Below are positions 8,444-17,150 of a stretch of 64,000 nucleotides of DNA, in pieces (the first letter of the stretch is position 1; every line of letters begins with the position of its first letter). A program made the position numbers and the translations under genes. Below the pieces are notes generated by a model. The model saw only the letters and a list, made by a program, of their open reading frames with translations, was not told the origin of the DNA and made no database searches. The DNA is from Clostridiaceae bacterium Marseille-Q4149 (lineage in GTDB: Bacteria; Bacillota; Clostridia; Oscillospirales; Oscillospiraceae). The DNA lies in the NCBI GenBank assembly GCA_018228685.1, contig CP073691.1, positions 1,240,001-1,304,000 of the forward strand, given 5' to 3'.

Positions 8444-8472
8444 TTGACATAACGGAATATGCTTAGTATAAT
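8444..8472 (+). promoter_or_regulatory. Promoter of xis-int with operator
   Basis: TTGACA (8444-8449), 17 bases, TATAAT (8467-8472). The second ATATGCTTAGT copy (8457-8467) overlaps the spacer and -10 box, so a bound repressor would block it. About 160 bases of untranslated leader follow before xis; I see no gene there. Confidence 0.75.
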
Positions 8473-8632
8473 GCAAGTGTAAACTTAAACATTTGTAGTT
8501 AAGTTCGGAAATTTAATACCTGTCGCACATCACAGTCATGGTGTGTCCGCCCGGGCAAATCGGAAGGCGGCCAGAAAGTATCCGACACGAAATAAGGACA
8601 AGTATTACCGAAAATCAACAAGGAGGAGTTTT

Positions 8633-8833
8633 ATGGACAACAGATTTATTCGAGCAGAGGAAGTCGCCGCGGAACTGGATGTGTCGAAGCCCTATGCCTA
8701 CAAGCTCATTCGGCAGCTCAATGAGGAGTTAAAGGCAAAAGGATTTCTGACCATCGCAGGCCGCGTCAACCGACAGTATTTCAATGAACGGTTCTACGGA
8801 ACAGAAAGGAAGGACGCAGATGCCAGCTTATAA
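8633..8833 (+). CDS. Excisionase-like small DNA-binding protein
   Basis: 66 residues from the ATG at 8633, which follows AAGGAGGAG; upstream in-frame extension lacks a ribosome site. The sequence RAEEVAAELDVSKPYAYKLIRQLNEELKAKG is a MerR/excisionase-type winged helix, ending NRQYFNERFYG. It overlaps the integrase start by 14 bases. Excision factors of this type bend the element ends during excision. Function is inferred from size, fold and position. Confidence 0.75.
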   Translation: MDNRFIRAEEVAAELDVSKPYAYKLIRQLNEELKAKGFLTIAGRVNRQYFNERFYGTERKDADASL

Positions 8834-9416
8834 GAACAAGGAAAACGGTTCGTGGTATGTGGTGACGCAGTACACGGACTGGACAGGAGAACGCAAGCCC
8901 AAATGCAAGCGCGGATTCGCCACGAGGCGGGAAGCCTTGGAATGGGAGCAGAAGTTTCAACAGCAGAGCGCCGGTGATCTGGATATGAGCTTTGAGGCGT
9001 TCTGCGAAATCTACACCAACGATCTCAAGGCGCGGCTGAAAGAAAGCACATGGCAGACCAAGGAGAATATCATCAAAACAAAACTGCTCCCGTATTTCGG
9101 CAAGCGGAAAATCAACGAGATTACCACAAAAGATGTGATTGCATGGCAAAACGAGCTGCTCGCTTATCGGGATGAGAAACGCAAGCCCTATTCTCAGACC
9201 TATCTCAAGACGCTGCACAATCAGCTCAGCGCCATTTTCAACCACGCTGTCCGGTTTTACGATCTCCACTCCAATCCGGCAGCGAAAGCCGGAAACATGG
9301 GGACAGAGGAACGGCGGGAGATGCTGTTCTGGACGAAAGAAGAATATCAGAAATTTGCTGAGGAGATGATGGACAAGCCGGTTTCCTACTACGCCTTTCA
9401 GATGCGTCACCGGTAG
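8820..9416 (+). pseudogene. Truncated tyrosine integrase (catalytic domain lost)
   Basis: 198 residues from ATG 8820. The arm-binding domain (YKNKENGSWYVVTQYTDWTGERKPK) and the SAM-like core-binding domain (residues about 60-170) align well with the intact integrase at 25677-26750. The frame then leaves the family after PVSYYAF and stops. The catalytic Arg, HxxR and Tyr boxes are all absent, so it cannot recombine DNA. A Shedu-like coding fragment begins immediately after the stop, indicating a deletion junction near 9410. Confidence 0.85.
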
Positions 9417-9418
9417 TC

Positions 9419-10120
9419 TTGAGCCAGACGGAAATGATCCGGTTGAAGTTCTGTCCAACGCTGGTAGATAACGAGAAAGACCCCCATAAATCTGTTTCTG
9501 GAAAATTTCTATATGAAAAGAAACGGAAAAACGATGCCGACTTTCCGAGCGATGACAACGGGTCAGTGGTGAAGATTTCTCGTGGCTCTGTCAAAGTCGG
9601 AGATTGGATGGAACTCAATCTGAGCACAAGTGAAACATATGAGCTTTACCAAGGTTTGAAGCGGCTGTATGCGCTGTATGAAGACATGGGCGAAATCCCG
9701 TATGGTTCAGCTACTTACACCAGAGTAGACAGCAGTTTTCGCCAATTCCTTTCAATCATCCAGAATGACTCTTCTGCGGCTCGGATGATTGGCAATGAAG
9801 AAAACTATGATCTTGTAAAAACACTGCTTCGTCTCATCACTCAGACAAGTTCTTTGGAATCGTTGAAACGGAGTCTGACAGAGTTGCAAGATGAAAATCT
9901 GCAACACCTGACAACGTCTTTGAATATCGAAAAACTCCAAAGAGTTGTAAAGCTCATGGAAGACAATCTCGAAAATGATAGTGAGGAATTTTGGCAGACT
10001 ACTGTTTTCAAAGAACATCAGTGGGTATTGGCTCAAATCTTTGCCTGTCCTTGTACAATATTTGCAGATAAAGCGTATTGGCTCAATCCAGAAATTCTCT
10101 TTAGGATAACTCCTGGATAG
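9419..10120 (+). pseudogene. Shedu (SduA)-like defence protein remnant
   Basis: 233 residues from a TTG codon with no ribosome site. The beginning is a beta-rich domain with KVGDWMELNLSTSETYELYQGLKRLYALYED, followed by a helical region and ESDSEEFW-like FWQTTVFKEHQWVLAQIF. This resembles the entry to the DUF4263 nuclease domain of Shedu proteins. Reading then ends within about 25 residues, so the catalytic ELK-type core is missing. The 3' end collides with an opposing gene fragment near 10080. The family call rests on memory of the domain pattern and is moderate. Confidence 0.5.
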
Positions 10121-10267
10121 CAAATACTTAATTGCCTCAACCCTATAAAATTCTTCTGAAGCAGAAAGTCCGTCTTTGCTACGTTTATTGACTTTGAGTT
10201 GCCCTCTTATCGGGCATACTATTTGCAAGCTTCCGGTAACTTCCATCTCAAATAACCCTCCAGTCAT
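10080..10267 (-). pseudogene. 5' fragment of a gene with HsdR-N-like segment
   Basis: The reverse strand opens with ATG at 10267, overlapping the end of abiEii by 20 bases, and reads about 60 residues including SASEEFYRVEAIKYLLSRSY. That resembles the start of type I restriction HsdR N-terminal (PD-(D/E)XK-like) domains. It then runs into antisense of the Shedu-like remnant, so both genes were cut at the same junction. It was probably the third gene of the abiE operon. Identification is tentative. Confidence 0.35.
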
Positions 10268-11150
10268 TGTTTTGTGTAGACCAGTATTCAGTAAACTCTT
10301 TTCCCTTTAGAACTGCTGCATATGGCTTTGTCAAAAACACTTTTATTGTTCTCAGCACCGTATCAAAATCATCGGTCTTTGTATCGATCTTCCGGCAAAA
10401 TGCTTTCCATTTCTTCTGCATCGCATCGTCGCTGCCGAAGGTCATAACCTGCTCAAACTGTTCCATGGTGAAGTGGTGTCCACGATTTCCAAAGGTCTTT
10501 TTCAGCGCTTCCGTCAGCGTTGCACCGTTGAAATCGAACTTGTTTGCAAGATAATAGAGATCGTAATAATCCTTCATCCGGCTGGAGAATTCCATCAGAC
10601 TGAGTATTGCATCTAACTTCTCGGCAACGGTCGTTTCCAGCGAGTAGGTATTGACCGTCGGCGCCTCAAAACCGTCAAGCTGCGTTGGTATCTTCCGCTT
10701 TTCCTGTCTCGGCACGATGATGTCCCCCACACCGAAATCAATACCAAAAGGAGTTTTTGTGTTCTTTATCCTTGCTACGAGGGAAGCACCAATACCGGCG
10801 TACTTCTTTGCCACAGCAATGGGAGCCACATTTTTGATTTCAAATGTGATAAAATCGTTGCCTGTTTCGGTTGCAATGATCTCCTCCAATATCGCTTGAA
10901 GCTGTTCCGGTGTATTGGGCATCTTTCTGAGCAGAAAATCCACATCAGCCGTAACACGGCTATCGAAATCCGTGAGGGAATAGAGGAACAGTCCGCCTTT
11001 GAGAACCAGGTTTTCCGCATATTTTGACTTTTCCAGTCGGCGCAGGAACTCTTCCTGGCAGAAAATCTGTAAGCAGAGCTGATAGCTTCTGCCGCTTTTT
11101 GCGGCTTTGTTTTTGAGCCGTGCAAGCACGGATGCAGCCATGTCAGCCAT
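10248..11150 (-). CDS. abiEii: AbiEii/AbiGii family nucleotidyltransferase toxin
   Basis: 300 residues. LVLKGGLFLYSLTDFDSRVTADVDFLLR (about 44-71) has the KGG and DVDF features of the AbiEii nucleotidyltransferase (DUF1814). Later come TVAEKLDAIL and the KDYYDLYYLA motif (about 195-204). In the known AbiE type IV toxin-antitoxin systems this toxin blocks growth on phage infection. It overlaps the upstream antitoxin gene by eight bases. Full-length and apparently intact. Confidence 0.9.
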   Translation of the reverse strand: MADMAASVLARLKNKAAKSGRSYQLCLQIFCQEEFLRRLEKSKYAENLVLKGGLFLYSLTDFDSRVTADVDFLLRKMPNTPEQLQAILEEIIATETGNDFITFEIKNVAPIAVAKKYAGIGASLVARIKNTKTPFGIDFGVGDIIVPRQEKRKIPTQLDGFEAPTVNTYSLETTVAEKLDAILSLMEFSSRMKDYYDLYYLANKFDFNGATLTEALKKTFGNRGHHFTMEQFEQVMTFGSDDAMQKKWKAFCRKIDTKTDDFDTVLRTIKVFLTKPYAAVLKGKEFTEYWSTQNNDWRVI

Positions 11151-11772
11151 TCAGCAGCACCTCCATCACACTCATCATTTTCTTATAAACACCCATTTCC
11201 TTTGCGTATTTGGAAAGGTTGGCAAGGTTTTTCTTTTCATCCGCCACATAAGCATTGACGGCTTTGTTGAATATCTCGTTATCCAGCTTCGTGCGGTACT
11301 TGAAACAGTCGCAGATGGTACGCTCACGGTCATAGACCGGAAGTGTTACGCCATTGAAGGTGCCAGTTGTTTCCCCCAGGTGATACATATCATTCTGAAC
11401 ATAGTACGCTTTTACCGGCACTTCTTCCTGTATGGCTTTTACGGTTCTGGAATAGGATCGAGGAACGGTAATTGACCATTCTCGGGGTGCAAAGTCACTA
11501 TAGCCGTAGTAGAACAGAGCCGATTCCACGCAGACGACCCCGTGCGTCATCAGTTTCGAAAGGATAAGCTCCTCTTTGGGCTCGTCTCCGACGGCCAGCT
11601 TGTAATACCCCTTTTTCACACGCTCAAGATACCCCTGCCTACAAAGCGCATATACATCCTGGTCTTTGAGTCCGGCAGAAATAAAATCCGATTTCTTTGC
11701 AATTTCTCCGATGGCATCAAAAACTTCGTTGACAATATCGTACTTGCTCAACCTGTCACCAACTTTCTGCAC
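11143..11772 (-). CDS. abiEi: AbiEi-type antitoxin/repressor
   Basis: 209 residues. An N-terminal winged-helix region (residues about 15-65, LCRQGYLERVKKGYYKL) is followed by the AbiEi C-terminal domain (THGVVCVESALFYYGYSDFAPREWSITVPRSYSRT and YDRERTICDCF). AbiEi proteins neutralise AbiEii and repress their own promoter through paired inverted repeats. Two such repeats are visible here around the promoter. Confidence 0.88.
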   Translation of the reverse strand: MQKVGDRLSKYDIVNEVFDAIGEIAKKSDFISAGLKDQDVYALCRQGYLERVKKGYYKLAVGDEPKEELILSKLMTHGVVCVESALFYYGYSDFAPREWSITVPRSYSRTVKAIQEEVPVKAYYVQNDMYHLGETTGTFNGVTLPVYDRERTICDCFKYRTKLDNEIFNKAVNAYVADEKKNLANLSKYAKEMGVYKKMMSVMEVLLNG

Positions 11773-11860
11773 GCAATATTTGCATTATGCGTGTTTATAT
11801 TATAATGTCTAAGCTCCCAAAAATCAATATGTTTTGCACGCTTTTTGAAGATATTGCGTG
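11770..11860 (-). promoter_or_regulatory. AbiE promoter flanked by two inverted-repeat operators
   Basis: Reverse-strand TTGATT (11827-11822) and TATAAT (11804-11799) have a 17-base spacer. Two 24-bp inverted repeats with CACGC...GCGTG ends lie at 11770-11793 and 11837-11860, one downstream of the -10 box and one upstream of the -35 box. This fits the published mode of AbiEi autoregulation by two repeats. Confidence 0.75.
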
Positions 11861-12063
11861 TAAATTTTGAAAAGCGGTATTGCAATTCAAAGAGCACTGC
11901 GCTATAATATCCATACAGATTGGGTCTACACCAACCTATCTGCCCGACAACACAATGACAACAGGAATTATGATACACCGTAATTCTTGGATAATCTAAG
12001 CAATCCTGATAATCGGAGACAAACCATCTATACAAAATCGTTTAGGTCACGGTTTCTGGGAGC

Positions 12064-12076
12064 GAGTGGGAATGAA
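12064..12076 (+). other. Attachment site B
   Basis: GAGTGGGAATGAA, identical to site A. AATATC begins 36 bases downstream (12100) and the arm GATAAGGTTTTGATAAG lies at 12136-12152, the same offsets as at site A. It marks the right end of segment 1 and the left end of segment 2. Confidence 0.75.
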
Positions 12077-12149
12077 AAATTAAAGCAGAAAAACTCAGTA
12101 ATATCAAGGCTTTTCCGACTTCTCCCGCCACTTCTGATAAGGTTTTGAT

Positions 12150-12413
12150 AAGAATGGTCGAGGTCTGTACCTACAACACCGCACGCAAAACAGGTTCACC
12201 GAATACGCCGGGAAATATCCCTCTGAGTGTCGGTTGATTGACGATGATGGAAACGGCTGTCTGACCCTTGAGGTCAGTAAGGGAGGCTTCGGCTTCAAGC
12301 TGACCGCCCCGTACACAGAAGAACGCCAGAAAGCCGCAAGCGATCTGGTGAAGAAAAATGGAAATAGGTCTGCTGCAAAACATTCATTTTGCGGCAAACC
12401 TATCTCCAGATAA
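12150..12413 (+). pseudogene. Mobile-element gene fragment
   Basis: One open frame without a start codon reads through RFTEYAGKYPSECRLIDDDG, GCLTLEVSKGGFGFKLTAPY and EERQKAASDLVKKNG, then ends at TAA 12411-12413. The composition and periodicity are protein-like, and similar short proteins occur in conjugative elements, but I cannot name the family. Lacking a start and ribosome site, it is a remnant left at the edge of segment 2. Confidence 0.45.
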
Positions 12414-12439
12414 ACAAATCGAAACTGCTATATGGCACA

Positions 12440-12482
12440 ACCGCAGGATACAGCGTTCACTGTATCCTGCGGCTTTCTTTTA
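12440..12482 (-). terminator. Bidirectional-looking terminator after the lipoprotein gene
   Basis: Stem CCGCAGGATACAG/CTGTATCCTGCGG with a short loop immediately beyond the stop of the gene at 12484. A pyrimidine/T-rich run follows on the forward strand. Confidence 0.6.
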
Positions 12483-12483
12483 T

Positions 12484-12888
12484 TTAGTCAAAATCGGGAA
12501 CGACATAATACTGAAGATAGAGTGTGTCGCCGTTTTTCAGAGTAATGTCATCGAAGCTCTTGCCGCTGAGGGCATTCTTGTCTGCATCCATGGGAAGCCA
12601 GGTACAGCCATCGTTTTCCACATCAGCAATATGGCCATCGATATTCTGAACAAAGAAAGCGCCAAACTCCTCTTCGGTGATCAGCCCCGCCTCAAACAGA
12701 GCTTCCCGAAGCGTGGCACCGTCGGTAATCTCCATTGTGTAGGTGTACTCCTTCTCGTCTTGATCGATGAGAATCAGGGTGGCAGTGGCCTTGTCGCCGT
12801 CGGATGTCTTTTTGCTGCCGCAGCCGGCCAGCAATGTCAGTCCCAGACAAAGAACCAGAATCAAAGATACAATGCGATTTTTTTCCAT
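12484..12888 (-). CDS. DUF4430-domain lipoprotein
   Basis: 134 residues. A lipoprotein signal peptide ends at LTLLAGC, with C23 the lipidated residue. The mature part matches the DUF4430 (transcobalamin-C-like) fold: TATLILIDQDEKEYTYTMEI, TLREALFEAGLI, WLPMDADKNALSGKSFDDITLKNGDTLYLQYY. The domain is common in Firmicute cell-surface proteins, sometimes beside vitamin transporters, but its ligand is unknown. It is divergent from the PAS regulator and shares a palindromic promoter region with it. Confidence 0.75.
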   Translation of the reverse strand: MEKNRIVSLILVLCLGLTLLAGCGSKKTSDGDKATATLILIDQDEKEYTYTMEITDGATLREALFEAGLITEEEFGAFFVQNIDGHIADVENDGCTWLPMDADKNALSGKSFDDITLKNGDTLYLQYYVVPDFD

Positions 12889-12953
12889 AGTATGTACTCC
12901 TTTGTTTATTTTGAGCTAGCAGCGGACAAAACCCCGCTACTATTACTGATATT

Positions 12954-13040
12954 ATTATATGGTATGCACACAGGATTTGTCAATATTTTTCTTATCATGG
13001 TAAGAAAAATATTGACAAGGATATCCCCACATGCTATCCT
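12954..13040. promoter_or_regulatory. Divergent promoters on a perfect 18-bp-arm palindrome
   Basis: A perfect inverted repeat occupies 12977-13018: arm TTGTCAATATTTTTCTTA, 6-base loop, matching arm. Each arm carries one -35 box. To the right TTGACA (13012-13017), 17 bases, TATCCT (13035-13040) faces the regulator/ABC operon. To the left TTGACA (12983-12978), 18 bases, TATAAT (12959-12954) faces the lipoprotein gene. The symmetry suggests one regulator occupying both promoters. Confidence 0.7.
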
Positions 13041-13073
13041 ATTTTTAGAAAAACTACGAAAGAAGGGGTCTTC

Positions 13074-13634
13074 ATGCATAAGCTTCTGGAACAATATCAA
13101 ACAACTGTAGCATTCCTGTCGGAGTCACTGCCTAAGACATGGGAAGTGCTCCTGTTTGACTTAACGCAGAAGAACATGCCTGTAGTTGAAAACAAGCAAT
13201 CATCGCGTAAGCGCGTGGATTCCCTGCGGAGCTATATCCGGCAAGCGATGAAAAGAAGCACAGTTTTGGAAAACGGAATGCTGGTATGCCGCGGTGATGT
13301 AACCATGGGTAAAGGACTCTCCAAAGTTTCCATTCAGTTTCTCCGGGATTCTGAGGGGACTCTGGTTGGTGCTTTGGTACTATACATAGAGCTTACTCCC
13401 TTTGTCGCGCTGAGTTCCCATATAGACAATCTGTTACATTTCGATGTTACGAATATTGACGAGATTCAGCCCGTTCAGCCTCCGGCCCCCACAGAGGAAC
13501 CTACCCTGGACCTGTACGATTCCGGCGTGTTGGATCTGAAAGGCGCCGTGGCAAAAACCGCACAGGCGCTTCGTATGTCCGAACAGAGTATTTACCGGTA
13601 TGTGGCAAAGGTCAAACGGGGCAGAGGAGAGTAA
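13074..13634 (+). CDS. YheO-like PAS-domain transcriptional regulator
   Basis: 186 residues. Residues 5-115 look like the YheO-type PAS sensor domain (SLPKTWEVLLFDLTQ, LENGMLVCRGDVTMGKGLSKVSIQFLRDSEGTLVGALVLYIE). The C-terminal end is a short helix-turn-helix (GAVAKTAQALRMSEQSIYRYVAKVK). Family members are one-component regulators, some linked to sulfur amino acid metabolism. Here it is the first gene of the exporter/thioredoxin operon and faces the palindrome at 12977-13018, so autoregulation and control of both flanking operons is likely. It is shorter than typical YheO proteins. Confidence 0.65.
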   Translation: MHKLLEQYQTTVAFLSESLPKTWEVLLFDLTQKNMPVVENKQSSRKRVDSLRSYIRQAMKRSTVLENGMLVCRGDVTMGKGLSKVSIQFLRDSEGTLVGALVLYIELTPFVALSSHIDNLLHFDVTNIDEIQPVQPPAPTEEPTLDLYDSGVLDLKGAVAKTAQALRMSEQSIYRYVAKVKRGRGE

Positions 13635-13644
13635 GGAGCAGAAT

Positions 13645-15408
13645 ATGGAAAAACAAATCAATCCCCCTCCGGGAACTTTCACGGGAGAAACCGTCGATCA
13701 GCGGGGTATTTGGAAGCGGTTCTTCCATGCCTGCCGGTCGGCACAGCTTCCCTACGGCTTTCTGGCATTTTATGTTGTGCTGGTAATTTTGCAGGGTTTC
13801 CTGCTGGTGTCCATTCCGCAGGTCAACGGCAACTTCTTTGCTGGTGATGTCAGCATCGGCAGTGTAGCCATGTTCATCGGTTTGGAGATCGCATCCATGA
13901 TACTCACCCAAGGTGTACTCTATGTCGATCATATTGTACGCTACCGGACCAACCGGAATCTGCGGAATGTCCTGTGGGGAAAAATTCTGAAACTGAAGCC
14001 ATCCTATTTCGACCGGGTATCTGCCAGTACGCTCATCAGCCGCATTACAGTGGATGCTGACAGTTTGAACGCCTTTGTGCTGGATGTGGTGCTGGAATCC
14101 ATAACACGGGTCTATTATCTTGCGGTTACCATTGTGGCAATGAGTGCCATCAGCATCAAGGCCGGTCTGATTCTGCTGGCCTTCATTCCCTTTACACTGT
14201 TGATTTCCTTTACCATTGGCCGTCTGAATCTGAAATTTCAGAATGCGGCGAAATTCAGTCTTGCCAATCTGACGGAGTATCTTAGCGAGCTGATCTCAGC
14301 CCTGCCTCTGTTGAAGGCCTTCAATATGCAGGCCAGCGAGAGCAAAAGAGGCGACCGGATGATCGACAATTATTATCGGGCAAACCGCCGCCTCATCGGT
14401 CTGGATGTGCTCAATACCGTTTTGGGTTCTGTTGTCGGCATTCTGCCGGAGATCGTCATTATTATCATGGGCATTAAGCTCCTTGGAAACGGCACTTTCG
14501 ATACCGCCGGTTGGTACGCTTTCTACCTCTACGCCGGTACCTTCATCGGCTTTTTCAACACTCTGGGTGGGATCTGGCGGCAGTCCAAATCCATTCAGGG
14601 TCAGTTGAATAAGGTGACAGATATTCTTTATGAGAAAGAGGAGTCCACAGATGCCTATGTGGAGAAGATCATTGCGGACGGTGATATCCAGTTTGACCAT
14701 GTCACCTTCTCCTATGACGAACAGCCTGTTCTGAAGGATGTATCCCTTACCATTCCCGGCGGGAAAATAACTGCTATCGTCGGTTACAGCGGATCGGGCA
14801 AGACTACGCTGGTCAAGCTGCTGGAACGGATCTACGAGCCGGATGCCGGACGCATTCTTTGTGGTGCGGATGATATCAGCAAGCAGGATGTGCGGAGCTG
14901 GCGCGGCGGAGTCGCCTATGTGATGCAGGAGACACCGCTTCTTTCCGGTACGATTCGTGACAACCTGCTCTACGGCATCCGCCGCCCTGTAAGTGACGAA
15001 GAGATCCGTCAGGCGGTGGAGCTGGCAAGCCTTGACAAGTTCATTGCTTCTCTGGACGACGGGCTGGATCACGAGGTTGGTCAGTTTGGAGCCAACCTTT
15101 CCGGCGGTCAGCGGCAGAAAATCGCCATCGCGGGGGCGATTCTCAGTCAGGCTAAGCTGCTGATTCTGGACGAACCCACTGCCAGCCTGGACATCATTTC
15201 TACCAATGAGATCCTTCACACCGTTTCGCAATTGAAAGGTTCCCGTACCGTTGTGCTCATTACCCATGACAGGGAAGCAGTCCGGGCAGCAGACCATGTG
15301 ATTGTCGCAGAGGGTGACAGTAAATTCTGCGAGGGCAGTCCGGATCAGGTTGGTGTGATGAGCGAATTCTTCTGCAAGCTTATGGAGGGAGGTCAGATGC
15401 AGGAATGA
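13645..15408 (+). CDS. ABC transporter, membrane-ATPase half (exporter subunit 1)
   Basis: 587 residues from ATG 13645 after AAGGAG. Six membrane helices lie in residues about 35-310. The ATPase has Walker A VGYSGSGKTT (about 385), signature LSGGQRQK (about 488) and Walker B LLILDEPTASLD (about 508). The first intracellular loop carries PSYFDRVSASTLISRITVDAD, the exporter type I pattern. It overlaps the next gene by four bases, so the two probably form a heterodimer. The substrate is not evident; the surrounding thioredoxin genes suggest a thiol or peptide. Confidence 0.92.
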   Translation: MEKQINPPPGTFTGETVDQRGIWKRFFHACRSAQLPYGFLAFYVVLVILQGFLLVSIPQVNGNFFAGDVSIGSVAMFIGLEIASMILTQGVLYVDHIVRYRTNRNLRNVLWGKILKLKPSYFDRVSASTLISRITVDADSLNAFVLDVVLESITRVYYLAVTIVAMSAISIKAGLILLAFIPFTLLISFTIGRLNLKFQNAAKFSLANLTEYLSELISALPLLKAFNMQASESKRGDRMIDNYYRANRRLIGLDVLNTVLGSVVGILPEIVIIIMGIKLLGNGTFDTAGWYAFYLYAGTFIGFFNTLGGIWRQSKSIQGQLNKVTDILYEKEESTDAYVEKIIADGDIQFDHVTFSYDEQPVLKDVSLTIPGGKITAIVGYSGSGKTTLVKLLERIYEPDAGRILCGADDISKQDVRSWRGGVAYVMQETPLLSGTIRDNLLYGIRRPVSDEEIRQAVELASLDKFIASLDDGLDHEVGQFGANLSGGQRQKIAIAGAILSQAKLLILDEPTASLDIISTNEILHTVSQLKGSRTVVLITHDREAVRAADHVIVAEGDSKFCEGSPDQVGVMSEFFCKLMEGGQMQE

Positions 15409-17150
15409 AACAGAAAAAGAAACATAGACCGACGGATGAAACCCTCTCCTGGAAAGAACTGCTCCGCCTTTACAGAAAGATTCGGATCCCCTGGGGCATG
15501 TTGATTCTGGTTGGCGGATTCTCCCTTCTTATTAAGCAGGCCCAGCTTTGGCTGGTACCCTATACCAGCAAGATTATGACCGGCGCTATTACAGAGCACG
15601 GGTTCATCGCCGGTTTTGTCGGATTCACGTTGCTGTATACATTGGTCGAAGCTCTTCAGGGCGGCATCAACGAACTGACCGGACAGATCACCCAGCGGAA
15701 TGTGCGCCATACGGTATGGAATCGAATTCTCCGTCTTCCCATGTCCTACTTCGGCGATCAGGACAGACAGGGACTGGTGTCCCGGGTCACCCAGGATACC
15801 ACTGGTACTTACGCTGCCATTGCGGCTATGATCCAACTTATCTCCGTAGTCTACGGAACGGTAACCGCGTTCCAGAAGATGTACATTGCCTATAGGTCGC
15901 TGGCACTCATCATGCTCTCCGGTATCCCCATTACGATTTTCTCCACCTGGCTGCTGGGGAAAATGCAGTACAAGATCAGCTATATCAATAATACTGCCAT
16001 TTCCAAAATGACCAACTTCTTTGCGGAGCGTCTGCCGGGGATCATGCGTATCAAAACCGCCGGCACGGAGGACGAAGAATACCGCAAAGGCGTACAGGCC
16101 AACGAAGAACGTTACCGGGCAGAGCTGCGGCAGGAACGCATCTTTATCTTCACAGGCCCGATTGGTTCTATGGCGCAGTATTTCAATCAGATCGTGCTGC
16201 TTCTGGTCGCCAGCGCCCTTGTACGGGCAGGTACCATGAAAATGCACCAGCTCGTAAACCTGTACAATTATTATTTGCTCTTTATGTCCAATGCCTTTAT
16301 GCTCTCCGCTGTCTGGCAGTCTGTCAAGACTTCCCACGGTTCCAGCACCACCATTGCCAAGCTGGTGGATGCTGCGGAAGAAGATCTGGAATCCGGTACG
16401 TCCATGGAGAACTGCAAGGGAAATATTGCGGGCAACGGTATCCACTTTTCCTATGACGGAAAACGCCAGGTGCTTTCCGGTGTCGATTTCACCATTCCCG
16501 CAGGAAAGATCACGGCTGTGGTGGGAGAAAACGGCTGCGGAAAATCAACGCTCATTGGTCTGTTGGAACGATTTCAGCATGAGCAGAGCGGACAGCTCCT
16601 TGTGGATGGGGGGCCCCTGGACGATATTCGCCTGAAGGATTGGCGGGAAAACGTTGGCTATCTATTCCAGGGCAATCAGATCATTCAGGGCACCATCCGC
16701 GAGAACATCACCTACGGTGTCCACCGGGCGTTTACTGAGGAAGAACTGGTAGATGCGGCAAAGAAAGCCAAGGCCTACAATTTCATTCAGGAAAAAGAGA
16801 ACGGTTTTGACACCCAGATCAGCCGTTTTGACAACAAGTACTCCGGCGGCGAAATGCAGCGTATTGCCATCGCCCGCATGATTCTGAAGCGACCCGAGAT
16901 TCTGATTATGGACGAGGCCACTTCCGGTATCGATGTGATCAGCGAGCACGAAGTCATGGAAGCGCTGATGAATCTTATGGCAGGAAAAACCGTCATTATG
17001 GTCAGTCACGATATGGAAATGATTCGCAGAGCGGATAACCTGATCGTTCTGAACGGAGGACAGGTCGAAGCCAGCGGAGACTTCCATCAGGTTGCGGCGG
17101 CAAGTCCCCTGTTTCAGGCGTTTTTGGATAAAGGAGGCTACCTGGTATGA
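15405..17150 (+). CDS. ABC transporter, membrane-ATPase half (exporter subunit 2)
   Basis: 581 residues. Six membrane helices precede an ATPase with Walker A VVGENGCGKST, signature YSGGEMQR and Walker B ILIMDEATSGID. The D-loop and H-loop (MVSHD) are present. The signature begins YSGGE rather than LSGGQ, while subunit 1 is canonical, so the pair may have one degenerate and one consensus ATP site as in many heterodimeric exporters. ATGA overlaps join it to both neighbours. Confidence 0.92.
   Translation: MKQKKKHRPTDETLSWKELLRLYRKIRIPWGMLILVGGFSLLIKQAQLWLVPYTSKIMTGAITEHGFIAGFVGFTLLYTLVEALQGGINELTGQITQRNVRHTVWNRILRLPMSYFGDQDRQGLVSRVTQDTTGTYAAIAAMIQLISVVYGTVTAFQKMYIAYRSLALIMLSGIPITIFSTWLLGKMQYKISYINNTAISKMTNFFAERLPGIMRIKTAGTEDEEYRKGVQANEERYRAELRQERIFIFTGPIGSMAQYFNQIVLLLVASALVRAGTMKMHQLVNLYNYYLLFMSNAFMLSAVWQSVKTSHGSSTTIAKLVDAAEEDLESGTSMENCKGNIAGNGIHFSYDGKRQVLSGVDFTIPAGKITAVVGENGCGKSTLIGLLERFQHEQSGQLLVDGGPLDDIRLKDWRENVGYLFQGNQIIQGTIRENITYGVHRAFTEEELVDAAKKAKAYNFIQEKENGFDTQISRFDNKYSGGEMQRIAIARMILKRPEILIMDEATSGIDVISEHEVMEALMNLMAGKTVIMVSHDMEMIRRADNLIVLNGGQVEASGDFHQVAAASPLFQAFLDKGGYLV

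Noticed and set aside
13600..13644. Earlier in-frame start for the first ABC half-transporter at 13600
   Set aside because: It lies inside the regulator gene and has no ribosome site; ATG 13645 follows AAGGAG.
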